Notes under the pieces: model-generated
Seen by the model: only the letters and a program-made list of their open reading frames with translations
What the model was told of the DNA's origin: nothing
Databases searched by the model: none
NCBI GenBank assembly: GCA_016124975.1
Contig: WGMP01000054.1
Coordinates: forward strand, 1 to 40,834
Direction of reading: 5' to 3'
DNA: 40,834 nt
Source: Phycisphaera sp.
GTDB taxonomy: Bacteria > Planctomycetota > Phycisphaerae > Phycisphaerales > SM1A02
Program-made: the position numbers and the translations under genes
Shown: piece after piece, positions 20,301 through 28,317 of the stretch
Layout: each line of letters begins with the position of its first letter
Numbering within the stretch: the first letter of the stretch is position 1

Positions 20301-20653
20301 TCGACGCGCCGCGGCCGAGCGACCAGCCGCTGCCCCTCGCCCGCAACGGCGGCGTGATGTGCCTCGATGCCGCGGAGGACCGGCTCTTCGTCGCCACGCG
20401 CGACGGATCGGTGCGCATCGTCGGGTTCGACCCCCCGCTCGCGATCGCGCGGCTCGACGCCGCGAACGGCATGCCGCTTGCGATCGCGTTCGACGACGAG
20501 CGCGACGCGCTGACGGTCGTGAGCAACCAGGGCATCGCGAGGACCTGGTTCGGGGCGACCGCCGGGCGCACGCAGCGCGGCACGGCGTCCCTGCTTCCCG
20601 CGCCCGACGACGAGCGGACGCTGCGTCTCGCCGAGGATTCGGGCGGGAAGTAG
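17351..20653 (+). CDS. Ser/Thr protein kinase with transmembrane helix and WD40-like C-terminus
   Basis: 1100 residues from the ATG at 17351; a start at 17366 is also possible. The kinase domain spans about 85-355. It has glycine loop GVGGMGTV, catalytic Lys115 in IAVKVL, and Glu133 in the C-helix. The catalytic loop is HLDLKPGN (Asp214, Asn219), so the Arg of HRD is Leu. The metal site is DYG (Asp232) instead of DFG. GTPQYMSPEQ marks the activation segment. One transmembrane helix lies at about 377-399. The rest, starting with LRGWEWRHLRARVDNHE, is a beta-propeller of WD40 type with repeats such as SPDGSVAMVAWRDDRIRRYDAATG. It follows the ECF sigma gene by 14 nt, so they probably form an operon and a signalling pair. 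Confidence 0.93.
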   Translation: MQPERMPQDPAHAARQRAAEDLFEAVRALPEAERDAAIDAGSDDPWVRTEVRSLLRFDGPTRATIGGQPSADFDADACIGLSTGGFTLRSVIGVGGMGTVFAADQVLPTRRIAVKVLHTATTRPTAIERFRRESEFLARLEHPNIARVISAGTLHAPPSGVERPYFAMELVEGGRAITAWAREGPVDRRMVVRMLATACEAVGAGHRAGVAHLDLKPGNLLVSRSGALRVIDYGIARSVEELPGEEDAPFSGTPQYMSPEQCVRGARVDSRADVYALGLILHELLAGRLPYETRGLPFAAIARTVRESEPPALRRIDSTIPRELEAIARKATAKNPDARYGTAAELGDDLRRWIDDEPVVALKERATDAFLRVVRRNPIASALATIATIAVIAGTAVSLRFAVHASDAADAERVSAARARVQAASGAIAIGEPAEAVAHLDLVPSELRGWEWRHLRARVDNHELYAASPNEILSVDSIDATDEVVGGVTHGSVLVADRLHRRPPVRYDLRRAFVNAEGSYILSVAGSADGSRIYLVTHELDVLVIDRRDDSLRRIARGAMRVRPSGRLVACAMVDGSVALVDPETAEVVARSDAGSAGIMDVSIAKNGRSALLTLMDGSLRMVDIDADAPAVRERWRTAPQALTSRAPAVSPDGSVAMVAWRDDRIRRYDAATGAVVAESHLAGGSVFMLAISPDNRTAAASSWANEVRLIDVETLALTRRLSGTVAHVWGIDFTADGSRIVGRVLPSFEAAKFEGRILECLGAWLVGSDAAVRDDSVHADAVAATAGPEPGVFTLVGSDGAIVEYDAREGVARRLGEGPLRAIRVARAADWLAIGDADGVLHRYELRDGKATVSWRSKVFPISFWALAASPDGSLIVCGDKRQSIAAVSAADGEVLWTREIPAEASYTPLAVRFVSRIVFLDGGRLVTYAARLGGVPRVVFRTRDGAIEPSRSIGVGAEADDAVHRARDGRIYSLSVTGPLLVDAPRPSDQPLPLARNGGVMCLDAAEDRLFVATRDGSVRIVGFDPPLAIARLDAANGMPLAIAFDDERDALTVVSNQGIARTWFGATAGRTQRGTASLLPAPDDERTLRLAEDSGGK

Positions 20654-20655
20654 CG

Positions 20656-20675
20656 GCAGGCGCGGCGCCGCCTGC
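20656..20675 (+). terminator. Possible weak hairpin after the kinase gene
   Basis: GCAGGCG and CGCCTGC pair across 6 bases just after the stop at 20653. No T-tract follows, so termination is uncertain. The hairpin lies just before the promoter of the ABC genes. Confidence 0.3.
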
Positions 20676-20697
20676 GGACAACCACCGCGCGCTCGCC

Positions 20698-20703
20698 TAT
20701 CCT
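20698..20703 (+). promoter_or_regulatory. -10 hexamer TATCCT for the ABC exporter operon
   Basis: TATCCT ends 8 nt before the ATG at 20712. CGGACA at 20675-20680, 17 nt upstream, keeps GACA of the -35 consensus. Confidence 0.45.
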
Positions 20704-20711
20704 CGCGGCCT

Positions 20712-22616
20712 ATGTCCGAGCCCGCGGGCGACGCCAGTTCCGACAAGCCTCCGCAACCCTCGCCCCGCGAGGGGCTGCGCGCGGTGTGGCGCCTGGCAGG
20801 GCACGAGCGATGGTCGTTCGTCGCGGCGATGACAGCGCTCGTCGCGTCGGCGGCGCTCCTCTACGCCGCGCCGCTCGTGCCGAAGGCCGTGTTCGACCTC
20901 GTGCTCGACCCGACGGCGGAGCCGTCCGCGTTCTCGCGCGCGCTGATCGACCTCCTCGGGGGCGCCGAGCGTGTGCGCGACGCGCTGTGGCTTCCCGCCC
21001 TCGCGATGGTGTCACTCGCGGCGGGCTCGGGCCTCGCCATCCATCTCAAGACGCGCTTCGCGACGGGCGCCGCCGAACGCGTGGCGCGGAAGACGCGCGA
21101 CCGCATGTACGACCATGTGCAGCGGCTTCCGTGCAGCACGCTCGACGGGATTCCGTCGGGCGACCTCGTGCAGCGCTGCACCTCCGACATCGAGACGCTG
21201 CGCGTCTTCCTCGCGAACCAGGCGCCCGAAGTCGGCCGCGCGGTGCTCATGCTCCTGATCCCGCTGCCGATCATGCTCTCGCTCGACTGGCGCATGGCGG
21301 CCGCGTCGATCGTGTGTATCCCCGCGCTCCTCTGGTTCACCGCGGTCTACTTCCGCCGCATGGGCCCGAACTTCGGCGTGAAGGAGGCAGCCGAGGCGCG
21401 CATGACCGCGAACGTGCAGGAGAACATCACGGGCATCCGCACCGTGCGCGCGTTCGGGCGCGCGGAGTTCGAGAACGCGCGCTTCGCAGAGACCTCGGGC
21501 GCGTTCCGCGACGCGGACCGCACGCTCTTCCGCCACTATGCGAACTTCTGGTCGGCGTCCGACCTCCTCTGCTTCCTGCAGCTCGTGATCGTCGTCTCGC
21601 TCGGCGCCGTGTTCGTCTCGCGCGGCTCGATGAGCACGGGAAGCTACTTCTACTTCCTCACGGTCGTCGGCATGTTCATCTGGCCCGTGCGCATGCTCGG
21701 GCGCATGGTGGTCGAGAGCGGCAAGGCGCTGGCGGCGGTCGTGCGTCTCGACGAGATCCTCGCGAAGCCCGAGGAGCGCGATCTCGATCCCGCTGCGGCC
21801 GAGGCGCTCGCGCTCGATGTGCCCGAGGAGGCGTCCGGCGGCATCGCCATCCGCTTCGCCGGCGTGTCGTTCGCGCATGGCTCCGGGCCGAAGGTACTCG
21901 ACCGCGTCTCGTTCGAGGTGAAGCCGGGCGAGACGCTCGGGCTCGTCGGCCCGTCGGGCGCGGGCAAGACCACGATCGTGCAACTTCTCCTCCGCTTCCA
22001 CGAGCCGACCGAAGGTGCGATCGAGATCGATGGCAAGCCGCTCGCGCGCATTCCGCGCGCCGAGATTCGCCGCGCGACGGGCACGGTGCTCCAGCAGCCG
22101 TTCCTCTATTCGAGGAAGCTGCGCGAGAACATCGTGGCGGGCATCGCCGCGGGCTCCGCGCACGACGATTCCGTCGAGCAGGCGACGCAGACCGCGTGCA
22201 TCCACGAGTCGATCCTCGGCTTTCCCGAGGGCTACGACACCGTCGTCGGCGAGAAGGGCCTCACGCTCTCGGGCGGGCAGCGCCAGCGCGTCGCGATCGC
22301 GCGCGCGCTCGTGCGTGCGCCGCGGCTCCTCATCCTCGACGACGCGCTCTCGGCGGTCGACATGCACACCGAGACCTCGATCCTCGAGGGCCTGCGCGGC
22401 CGCGTCGCGGGGCAGACCCGCATCATCGTGTCGCACCGCCTCTCGGCGGTGATGGGCGCCGACCGGATCGTCGTGCTCGAGGAAGGCCGCGTGACGCAGC
22501 GCGGCACGCATGCCGAGCTCGTGGCGCAACGCGGGCTCTATGCGACCTTGTGGCGCATCCAGAGCGAGGGCGATCCCGAGGGCGACGCGTCGCGGGCGGA
22601 GGTCGCGCATGTCTGA
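20712..22616 (+). CDS. ABC exporter half-transporter, degenerate-site subunit
   Basis: 634 residues: six-helix transmembrane domain (about 30-345) fused to an ATPase domain (about 375-620). Walker A is GPSGAGKTT (413-421), the signature is canonical LSGGQ (519-523), and the switch His575 is present. Walker B is ILDDALSAVD, with Asp544 where the catalytic Glu normally stands. The coupling-helix region and VQENITGIRTVRAFGR segment are typical of type IV exporters (MsbA/LmrA/BmrCD type). It overlaps the next half-transporter by 8 nt. The paired changes predict that this subunit's Walker B contributes to the weak ATP site of a heterodimer. The substrate is unknown: lipid, drug or peptide. Confidence 0.93.
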   Translation: MSEPAGDASSDKPPQPSPREGLRAVWRLAGHERWSFVAAMTALVASAALLYAAPLVPKAVFDLVLDPTAEPSAFSRALIDLLGGAERVRDALWLPALAMVSLAAGSGLAIHLKTRFATGAAERVARKTRDRMYDHVQRLPCSTLDGIPSGDLVQRCTSDIETLRVFLANQAPEVGRAVLMLLIPLPIMLSLDWRMAAASIVCIPALLWFTAVYFRRMGPNFGVKEAAEARMTANVQENITGIRTVRAFGRAEFENARFAETSGAFRDADRTLFRHYANFWSASDLLCFLQLVIVVSLGAVFVSRGSMSTGSYFYFLTVVGMFIWPVRMLGRMVVESGKALAAVVRLDEILAKPEERDLDPAAAEALALDVPEEASGGIAIRFAGVSFAHGSGPKVLDRVSFEVKPGETLGLVGPSGAGKTTIVQLLLRFHEPTEGAIEIDGKPLARIPRAEIRRATGTVLQQPFLYSRKLRENIVAGIAAGSAHDDSVEQATQTACIHESILGFPEGYDTVVGEKGLTLSGGQRQRVAIARALVRAPRLLILDDALSAVDMHTETSILEGLRGRVAGQTRIIVSHRLSAVMGADRIVVLEEGRVTQRGTHAELVAQRGLYATLWRIQSEGDPEGDASRAEVAHV

Positions 22617-24468
22617 AGTCGAGCGGATCGATGACGCGCGCGCGCGCTTCAGCCTGCGCGTCTGGAGGCCGATCGTGGCGCGTGCGCTTGCGAACCGCGG
22701 CGCGGTCGCAGGCCTCGTCGGCGGCGGCGTCGCGATCGCGCTCATCGAGACGGCGCTTCCGCTCTTCGTCCGCGCCATCATCGATGAGGCGGGGAAGGGC
22801 GAGTCGGCGCGGCTTGCACCCGTGCTCGCGCTCTACGCGGCGCTCTTCCTCTTCTTCGCGGCGGGCGTGTGGCTCTTCATCGACAGCGCGGGGCGCGTGG
22901 CGACGCGCACCGCCGACCGCCTGCGCCGCGACGCGTTCGCGAAGCTGCAGACGCTCGAGCCCGCCTACTTCGACGTGCGCCCGACGGGCTGGCTCGTGTC
23001 GCGCCTGACGAGCGACTGCTCGAAAGTGTCGAACATCCTCCCGTGGTGCATGCTCGACCTCGCGTGGTGCACGGCGATCCTCGCGGGCGTCACCATCACG
23101 ATGTTCGTGATCGACGCGCGGCTCGCGCTCTGGGCGCTGGCGGTCGTGCCCGTGATGGCGGTCGTGTGCGCGGTGTTCCAGCGCTTCCTCATGCGCGCAG
23201 GCCGCGAGGCCCGCAGGCTCTCGAGCGCCATGACGGCGTCGTACGCCGAGATGCTGCTCGGCGCCCGCACCACGAAGACGCTCGCGCGCGAGGAGGCGAA
23301 CCTTGGCGAATTCCAGAAGCTCTCGACCGAGATGAACATGTGGTCGCTGCGCGGCGCCGTCCTCTCGAGCGTCTATGTGCCGCTGATGGCGACGCTCGCC
23401 GCGGGCGCTGGCGCGATCATCCTCTGGCGCGGCGCGGGCGACGCGCTCTCGGCCGAGGGCATCACGCTCGGAACGCTCATCGCCTTCATGCAGTACGCGG
23501 CGCTCTTCGCGCAGCCCGTGCAGGAGCTTGCGCAGCGCTTCGCAGACATCCTGAGCGCCTCGAGCGCGGCCGAACGCATCGCGTCGCTCCTCGCGACCGA
23601 GCCCGCGATCGCAGACAGGCCCGATTCCGCGCCGCCCGCGCGACGCGCGCACATCGACGCTGTCTCGTTCGAGGCCGTCGACTTCTGGTACCGCGAGGGC
23701 GTGCCCGTCCTCGAGGGCTTCTCGTTTACCGCGCGGCGCGGGCAGACCGTCGCGCTCGTCGGCTCGACGGGCGGCGGCAAGACGACGATCGTGTCGCTCG
23801 CGACGCGCTTCTACGAGCCGCGCGCGGGCCGCATCGCGGCCGACGGCGTCGACCTGCGCGACATCCCGCTCGCGTGGTTCACCGAGCGGATCGGCATCGT
23901 GCCGCAGGTCGCGCATCTCTTCGCGGGCACGGTGCGCGAGAACATCCGCTATGGCCGCCTCGACGCGACCGACGCGGAGGTCGAGCGCGCCGCCGCGCGC
24001 GTGAAGGCGCATGGCTTCATCGTCGGCCTCGAGAAGGGCTACGACACGGAGGTCGGCGAGGGCGGCGAGCGGCTCTCGACAGGACAGCGGCAGCTGGTGG
24101 CGCTGGCGCGCGCGGTGCTGCGCGACCCCGACATCCTCGTGATGGACGAGGCCACGAGCTCGATCGACACGGCGACCGAGCGGCTCGTCCAGGAAGGCGT
24201 CGAGGAGGTGCTGAAGGGGCGCATCTCGTTCGTCGTCGCCCACCGCCTCTCGACGATCCGGCGCGCCGATGTGATTCTCGTGATCGAGAAGGGCCGCATC
24301 GCCGAGCAAGGCGCGCACGACGAGCTCATTGCGCGGCGCGGCCGCTACTGGGAGCTCTACACGAACCAGTTCGCGGCCGAGCGCGAGCGCGAGGTGCTGC
24401 GCTTCCCGGATGCGCCTGAGGCCGCGACGGTGGCCGGACTCGTCGGCGAAGACGACGGCCGCGACTGA
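22609..24468 (+). CDS. ABC exporter half-transporter, catalytic subunit
   Basis: 619 residues. The start at 22609 overlaps the partner gene by 8 nt and avoids a 33-residue extension. The transmembrane domain spans about 20-310 and the ATPase domain about 350-600. Walker A is GSTGGGKTT (385-393) and Walker B is VMDEATSSID with catalytic Glu514. His545 is the switch histidine. The signature is LSTGQ (489-493) instead of LSGGQ. In a head-to-tail dimer this signature faces the partner's Asp-type Walker B, making one degenerate site. This Glu514 would face the partner's canonical LSGGQ, making one competent site. This matches known heterodimeric exporters such as TM287/288. Confidence 0.93.
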   Translation: MSEVERIDDARARFSLRVWRPIVARALANRGAVAGLVGGGVAIALIETALPLFVRAIIDEAGKGESARLAPVLALYAALFLFFAAGVWLFIDSAGRVATRTADRLRRDAFAKLQTLEPAYFDVRPTGWLVSRLTSDCSKVSNILPWCMLDLAWCTAILAGVTITMFVIDARLALWALAVVPVMAVVCAVFQRFLMRAGREARRLSSAMTASYAEMLLGARTTKTLAREEANLGEFQKLSTEMNMWSLRGAVLSSVYVPLMATLAAGAGAIILWRGAGDALSAEGITLGTLIAFMQYAALFAQPVQELAQRFADILSASSAAERIASLLATEPAIADRPDSAPPARRAHIDAVSFEAVDFWYREGVPVLEGFSFTARRGQTVALVGSTGGGKTTIVSLATRFYEPRAGRIAADGVDLRDIPLAWFTERIGIVPQVAHLFAGTVRENIRYGRLDATDAEVERAAARVKAHGFIVGLEKGYDTEVGEGGERLSTGQRQLVALARAVLRDPDILVMDEATSSIDTATERLVQEGVEEVLKGRISFVVAHRLSTIRRADVILVIEKGRIAEQGAHDELIARRGRYWELYTNQFAAEREREVLRFPDAPEAATVAGLVGEDDGRD

Positions 24469-24509
24469 GCGCGCCAGCTCGCCGCGCTGCACGGCGCGCG
24501 GGCATCACC

Positions 24510-24515
24510 TACGAT
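24510..24515 (+). promoter_or_regulatory. -10 hexamer TACGAT for the CNNM/CorC gene
   Basis: TACGAT ends 10 nt before the ATG at 24526. CTGCAC at 24487-24492 lies 17 nt upstream as a possible weak -35. Confidence 0.35.
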
Positions 24516-24525
24516 CGCCGCCGTC

Positions 24526-25791
24526 ATGACGATCCTTCTGATCAGCGTCGGCGTCGCGCTCACGGTGTCGTTCATCTGCTCGCTCGCAGAGGCGACGCTC
24601 CTGAGCCTGACGCCGAGCCAGGTTGCGGAGCTCTCCGAGAAGAGGCCGCTTCTCGGCAGCATCTGGCGCGACTTCAAGGCGCGCATCGACCGCCCGATCG
24701 CGGTGATCCTGCTCCTCAACACGACCGCCCACACGATCGGCGCGACCGTCGCGGGCGCGCAGTTCGACGAGCTCTACGGCGACGAGTGGATCTGGGTCTT
24801 CTCGATCGTCCTGACGATCGCGATGCTGCAGTTCACCGAGATCCTGCCGAAGACCCTCGGCGTCCAGTTCAACAGGCAGCTCGCGCCGTTCCTCGCCGTG
24901 CCGCTGTCGGCGGCGACGCGCGTCGCAGAGCCGCTCATCAAGGTGATGCACTTCTTCAACAAGCCCTTCGAGCGGCGCGGCGGCGACCGCTCCGCGCGCG
25001 CCGTGCGCGAGGAGATCTCGGCGCTCGCGGCGATGGCGCGCATGTCGAAGGACATCGACACGCACCAGGAGCGCATCATCCGCGGCGCCGCGCGCCTCTC
25101 CGAGCGGCGCGTGCGCGAAGTCATGATCCCGATGGCGCAGGTCGTGACGCTCTCGACCGCGCAGAGCCTCTCGCGGGCGATCATCGCGGCGCATCTCGAC
25201 GCGCACACGCGGTTTCCCGTGTGCGTGGACGGCGACCGCGACCGCATCGCGGGCTATGTGAACTTCAAGGAGATGATCTACTTCATGAGCACGAACCCTG
25301 CGGATCCGAGCCTGAACGGCATCATCCGCCCCGTGCACTTCGTGGAGCCCGACCGCCCCGCGACCGAGCTCATGCAGGTCTTCCTCGACGAGCACAAGCA
25401 CATCGCGATCGTGCGCGACGGGTCGGGCAGGTCGATCGGTCTCGTGACGCTCGAGGACATGATGAAGGAGCTCGTCGGCGAGCTTGGCGACGAGTTCGAC
25501 CGCCTGCCGAAGTCGGTGCAGGCGCTCAGCGGCGGCACCTTCATGTTCGGCGGCGGCGTGAGCATGAACGAGGTGTCGGCGGCGCTCGGCGGCGCGCTTC
25601 CGCCTGGCCCGATGACGCTCGCGGCGTGGCTCGAGGAGCAGATCGGACAGACCCCCGCGGGCGGACAGACGCTTCGTCACGGCGCCGTCGACATCCTCGT
25701 CCGCCGCGTGCGGCGCGGGCGGGTGTTCGAGGCGTCGATGACCACCATGAACGCGGCTTCGGGCGCGACGGCGGGCGGCGCGGCCGGATGA
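24526..25791 (+). CDS. CNNM/CorC-family membrane protein (DUF21, CBS pair, CorC_HlyC)
   Basis: 421 residues. The DUF21/CNNM membrane domain covers about 1-150, with FICSLAEATLLSLTPSQVAEL at the start and LQFTEILPKTLGVQFNR later. Two CBS modules follow (about 195-320), with RVREVMIPMAQVVTL and HIAIVRDGSGRSIGLVTLEDMMKELVGE. A C-terminal CorC_HlyC-like domain covers about 335-405. Members are linked to Mg2+ or Co2+ transport and are often named hemolysin-like. The start at 24526 begins the first helix directly. It is convergent with nuoA. The 52-bp gap has a small hairpin (GCCTCG-GT-CGAGGC at 25805-25818) without a T-tract. Confidence 0.9.
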   Translation: MTILLISVGVALTVSFICSLAEATLLSLTPSQVAELSEKRPLLGSIWRDFKARIDRPIAVILLLNTTAHTIGATVAGAQFDELYGDEWIWVFSIVLTIAMLQFTEILPKTLGVQFNRQLAPFLAVPLSAATRVAEPLIKVMHFFNKPFERRGGDRSARAVREEISALAAMARMSKDIDTHQERIIRGAARLSERRVREVMIPMAQVVTLSTAQSLSRAIIAAHLDAHTRFPVCVDGDRDRIAGYVNFKEMIYFMSTNPADPSLNGIIRPVHFVEPDRPATELMQVFLDEHKHIAIVRDGSGRSIGLVTLEDMMKELVGELGDEFDRLPKSVQALSGGTFMFGGGVSMNEVSAALGGALPPGPMTLAAWLEEQIGQTPAGGQTLRHGAVDILVRRVRRGRVFEASMTTMNAASGATAGGAAG

Positions 25792-25843
25792 AGCGTCGGA
25801 TATAGCCTCGGTCGAGGCGTCGATCGCAGGGGTCGCGCTCCGC

Positions 25844-26233
25844 TCAATCCCAGCGGAAGACGCCCTTCTTCCACGCGTAGATGTACGCAATGACGCTCGT
25901 CGCGAGGAAGAAGAGGATGCGGCCGAGGTAGAGCTGCGCCTCGGGGCTACCAGGGTCGAGCTGCGAGTAGCTCACGGCCCACGGGTAGAGGAAGATGATC
26001 TCGACATCGAAGAGGAGGAAGGTGACCGCCATCATGTAGAAGCGCACATTGAAGCGCTTCCGCGTGGTGCCGATCGGGTCCATGCCCGCTTCGTAGGTCG
26101 TTCCCTTGATGGCGCCTTCCGCGCGCGGGCCGAGCACCGTGCTGAGCACGATGTTGGCGACGACGAAGATGATCGCCATCGAGGTGATGACGACCACGGG
26201 GAAGTAGCTGAGGAGGTCGGAGGCGGCCAGCAT
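25844..26233 (-). CDS. nuoA: NADH-quinone oxidoreductase subunit A
   Basis: 129 residues, the usual length. It is a membrane subunit of complex I near the quinone channel. Three hydrophobic helices are visible. The conserved loop YEAGMDPIGTTRKRFNVRFYMMAVTFLLFDVEIIFLYPWA carries the family signature, including Glu48 and the FDVE acidic pair. No nuoB or other complex I gene follows; the downstream neighbour is convergent. The upstream gene is an unrelated amidase with a 50-nt gap. TATCCT lies 10 nt before the start, so it probably has its own promoter. Confidence 0.96.
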   Translation of the reverse strand: MLAASDLLSYFPVVVITSMAIIFVVANIVLSTVLGPRAEGAIKGTTYEAGMDPIGTTRKRFNVRFYMMAVTFLLFDVEIIFLYPWAVSYSQLDPGSPEAQLYLGRILFFLATSVIAYIYAWKKGVFRWD

Positions 26234-26243
26234 CGGACGGCGG

Positions 26244-26249
26244 AGGATA
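26244..26249 (-). promoter_or_regulatory. -10 hexamer TATCCT for nuoA
   Basis: On the minus strand TATCCT ends 10 nt before the nuoA ATG at 26233. This supports separate transcription from the amidase gene. Confidence 0.45.
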
Positions 26250-26283
26250 CCACAGGGTCACGGGCGCGTGCGCGGCGCGCAAG

Positions 26284-28092
26284 TCAGGTCATCCACGGCA
26301 TTTGCGGCCGACGGCCCGCGACGGCGAGCCTGGCCTCGAGCGCACCGCCCGCGCGAAGGAGCGTCGCCTCGTCGAACGGGCGGCCGATGAGCGTGATCGA
26401 CCGCGGCTGCACGGCGCCCTTCTGCTCGTCGAACCCGCTCCTGAGGACGAGCGACGGGTGGCCAGTGGCGTTCGTGACGACGAGCATCCCGCCCGCGAAC
26501 GGCGGCAGGATCAGCGCGTCGACACCCTCGAGCGCACCGCGCATCCACTGCATGAAGACGCGGCGCAGGCGCTCGGCCTGCACGAGCTCGAGGGCGGGAA
26601 TGAACCACGACTGACGGAACGAGTTCGGCCACGCCTCGTCGGCCTGCCACGAGAGCTGGTCGTCGGTTCCGCTTCGCGTCATCTCCTCGAACGACGCGGC
26701 GGCTTCCGACATCAGGCTCGTGACGAGGAGCGATGGATCGGTGGGCGGCGTGACGGTGCGCTCGACGAGCTCCATGCCCGCGGCCCGCGCCGCATCGAGC
26801 GCATCCGAGAGCGACGCCATCGGACCGCTGAACCATCGCGGGTCGTAGCCAAGGCGGAGGTCGGACGCGCCCGCGCCGCGCGGCTGCGTGAACGGCACCG
26901 ACACGCTCGACGCGTCGGCCGTGCTCGCTCCGTTGATCGCCGCGAGGACGAGCCCCGTGTCTGCGACCGAGCGCGCGATCGGACCGACCTTGTCCCACGA
27001 CCAGCAGAGCGCCATGCAGCCGTCGCGCGGCACGCGGCCGAAGGTCGGGCGCAGCCCCGTCGTGCCGCAGCGAACGCTCGGGCTCACGATCGAGCCGAGC
27101 GTCTCCGTGCCGATCGCAAACGGCACGCATCCCGCTGCGACGGCCGACGCGCTGCCCGCGCTCGAGCCCGACGACCCCTGCTCGGGGTTCCACGGATTGC
27201 GACAGGTGCCGCCGAACCAGATGTCGCCGTAGGCGAGCGCGCCGACGGCGGTCTTTGCGACGCAGACGGCGCCCGCCTCGCGCAGACGCGCGACGACCGT
27301 GGCGTCGCCCGTCGGCACGCGGTCGCGCCACGGCTCTGCGCCCCAGGTCGTGGCGATTCCCGCGGTGTCGAAGAGGTCCTTGAGGCCGTAGGGAATCCCG
27401 TGCAGCGCTCCGCGCCAGGCGCCTGCGCGCGCCTCGGCGTCGCGTGCGTCGGCTTCGGCGCGCGCGGGGGCCTCGATCAGCGTGATCACGCAGCGCAGCG
27501 TCGGATCGGCCTTCTTCAGCCGCGCAAGCGAGCGCTCGACGAGCCTGCGCGAGGTGACGAGGCCCGCGCGCATCCAGCGGCCGAGCGTCTCGACCGTGGC
27601 GAAGTCGAGGTCGTCGTCGGACAGAGGTCGATCGGTCGCTGGCGTCGCTGCACCCGCCGCGCCCGCCGCTCCCGCATCGAGCGCGCCTTCCCCGATTCGC
27701 GGATCGACGGTCTCGCCAGGCAAGAGCACGCGGAAGACCTGCGCGGGCGCGAGCTGGTTGTCGAGCGCGCCGAACGGTGCGCGCGTGCGGAAGGTCGCGA
27801 TCTGCCCCGCGATCGACTTCGCCATCTGCGCGCGCTCTGCGTCGGTGAAGGCGATTCCCGCGAGCTTCTCGGCCTCGGCGATCGTGCTTGCGGAGATCGT
27901 GTTCGACGGTTGAACGGCCGATGCAGGCGTGCTCGACGGCGACGGCGCGGAGAACGACGACGCGACGGCCTCCCCTGCCGCTCCCAGCGCCTCGGGCGCT
28001 CCCACGGCGACGCTGGCAGCGCCGAGCGCCGCCAGCGAAACAAGTGCCTCTCGCCTGGTGGTGGTCGTGTGGTCTTCGCGCGGTTCGGGCAT
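26284..28092 (-). CDS. Tat-exported amidase (amidase signature family)
   Basis: 602 residues. The N-terminus carries a twin-arginine motif (TTRREALVSL, Arg13-Arg14) followed by an Ala-rich hydrophobic stretch, so export in folded form is predicted. A low-complexity linker runs to about 65, then a helical segment resembling the small domain that precedes secreted amidases, and the amidase domain from about 165. Catalytic residues of the Ser-cisSer-Lys triad are visible: Lys238 in GLKDLF, Ser311 in GSSAGSASAVAAG, and nucleophile Ser334 in GTETLGSIVSPS. The enzyme hydrolyses amide bonds; the substrate is unknown. TACGCT ends 6 nt before the ATG at 28092. Confidence 0.92.
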   Translation of the reverse strand: MPEPREDHTTTTRREALVSLAALGAASVAVGAPEALGAAGEAVASSFSAPSPSSTPASAVQPSNTISASTIAEAEKLAGIAFTDAERAQMAKSIAGQIATFRTRAPFGALDNQLAPAQVFRVLLPGETVDPRIGEGALDAGAAGAAGAATPATDRPLSDDDLDFATVETLGRWMRAGLVTSRRLVERSLARLKKADPTLRCVITLIEAPARAEADARDAEARAGAWRGALHGIPYGLKDLFDTAGIATTWGAEPWRDRVPTGDATVVARLREAGAVCVAKTAVGALAYGDIWFGGTCRNPWNPEQGSSGSSAGSASAVAAGCVPFAIGTETLGSIVSPSVRCGTTGLRPTFGRVPRDGCMALCWSWDKVGPIARSVADTGLVLAAINGASTADASSVSVPFTQPRGAGASDLRLGYDPRWFSGPMASLSDALDAARAAGMELVERTVTPPTDPSLLVTSLMSEAAASFEEMTRSGTDDQLSWQADEAWPNSFRQSWFIPALELVQAERLRRVFMQWMRGALEGVDALILPPFAGGMLVVTNATGHPSLVLRSGFDEQKGAVQPRSITLIGRPFDEATLLRAGGALEARLAVAGRRPQMPWMT

Positions 28093-28098
28093 TCGGAG

Positions 28099-28104
28099 AG
28101 CGTA
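28099..28104 (-). promoter_or_regulatory. -10 hexamer TACGCT for the amidase gene
   Basis: On the minus strand TACGCT ends 6 nt before the ATG at 28092, implying a leaderless transcript. The same hexamer and spacing occur before 2309. Confidence 0.45.
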
Positions 28105-28227
28105 TCGAATGCGGCTTGAACGGCCCGCAGAGCCCGCGCAGCGCCATCGCGGCCGGGCTCGAGGCCCACGCCGGCCGAACGCTGCGCAAGGTTCGCAAGA
28201 CGCTGGGAAATCGCTCGGCGGCCGCGG

Positions 28228-28233
28228 TACACT
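28228..28233 (+). promoter_or_regulatory. -10 hexamer TACACT for tRNA-Pro
   Basis: TACACT ends 10 nt before the first base of the tRNA. This calibrates the local -10 consensus (TAYNCT), because the RNA 5' end is known by structure. Confidence 0.5.
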
Positions 28234-28243
28234 CCGCGACTCG

Positions 28244-28317
<74 letters not shown>

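Noticed and set aside
17309-20746. Open frame of over 1100 codons antisense to the kinase gene
   Set aside because: The composition is Arg/Asp/His/Ala-rich without domains, as expected for the antisense frame of a GC-rich gene. The plus-strand frame has clear kinase motifs.
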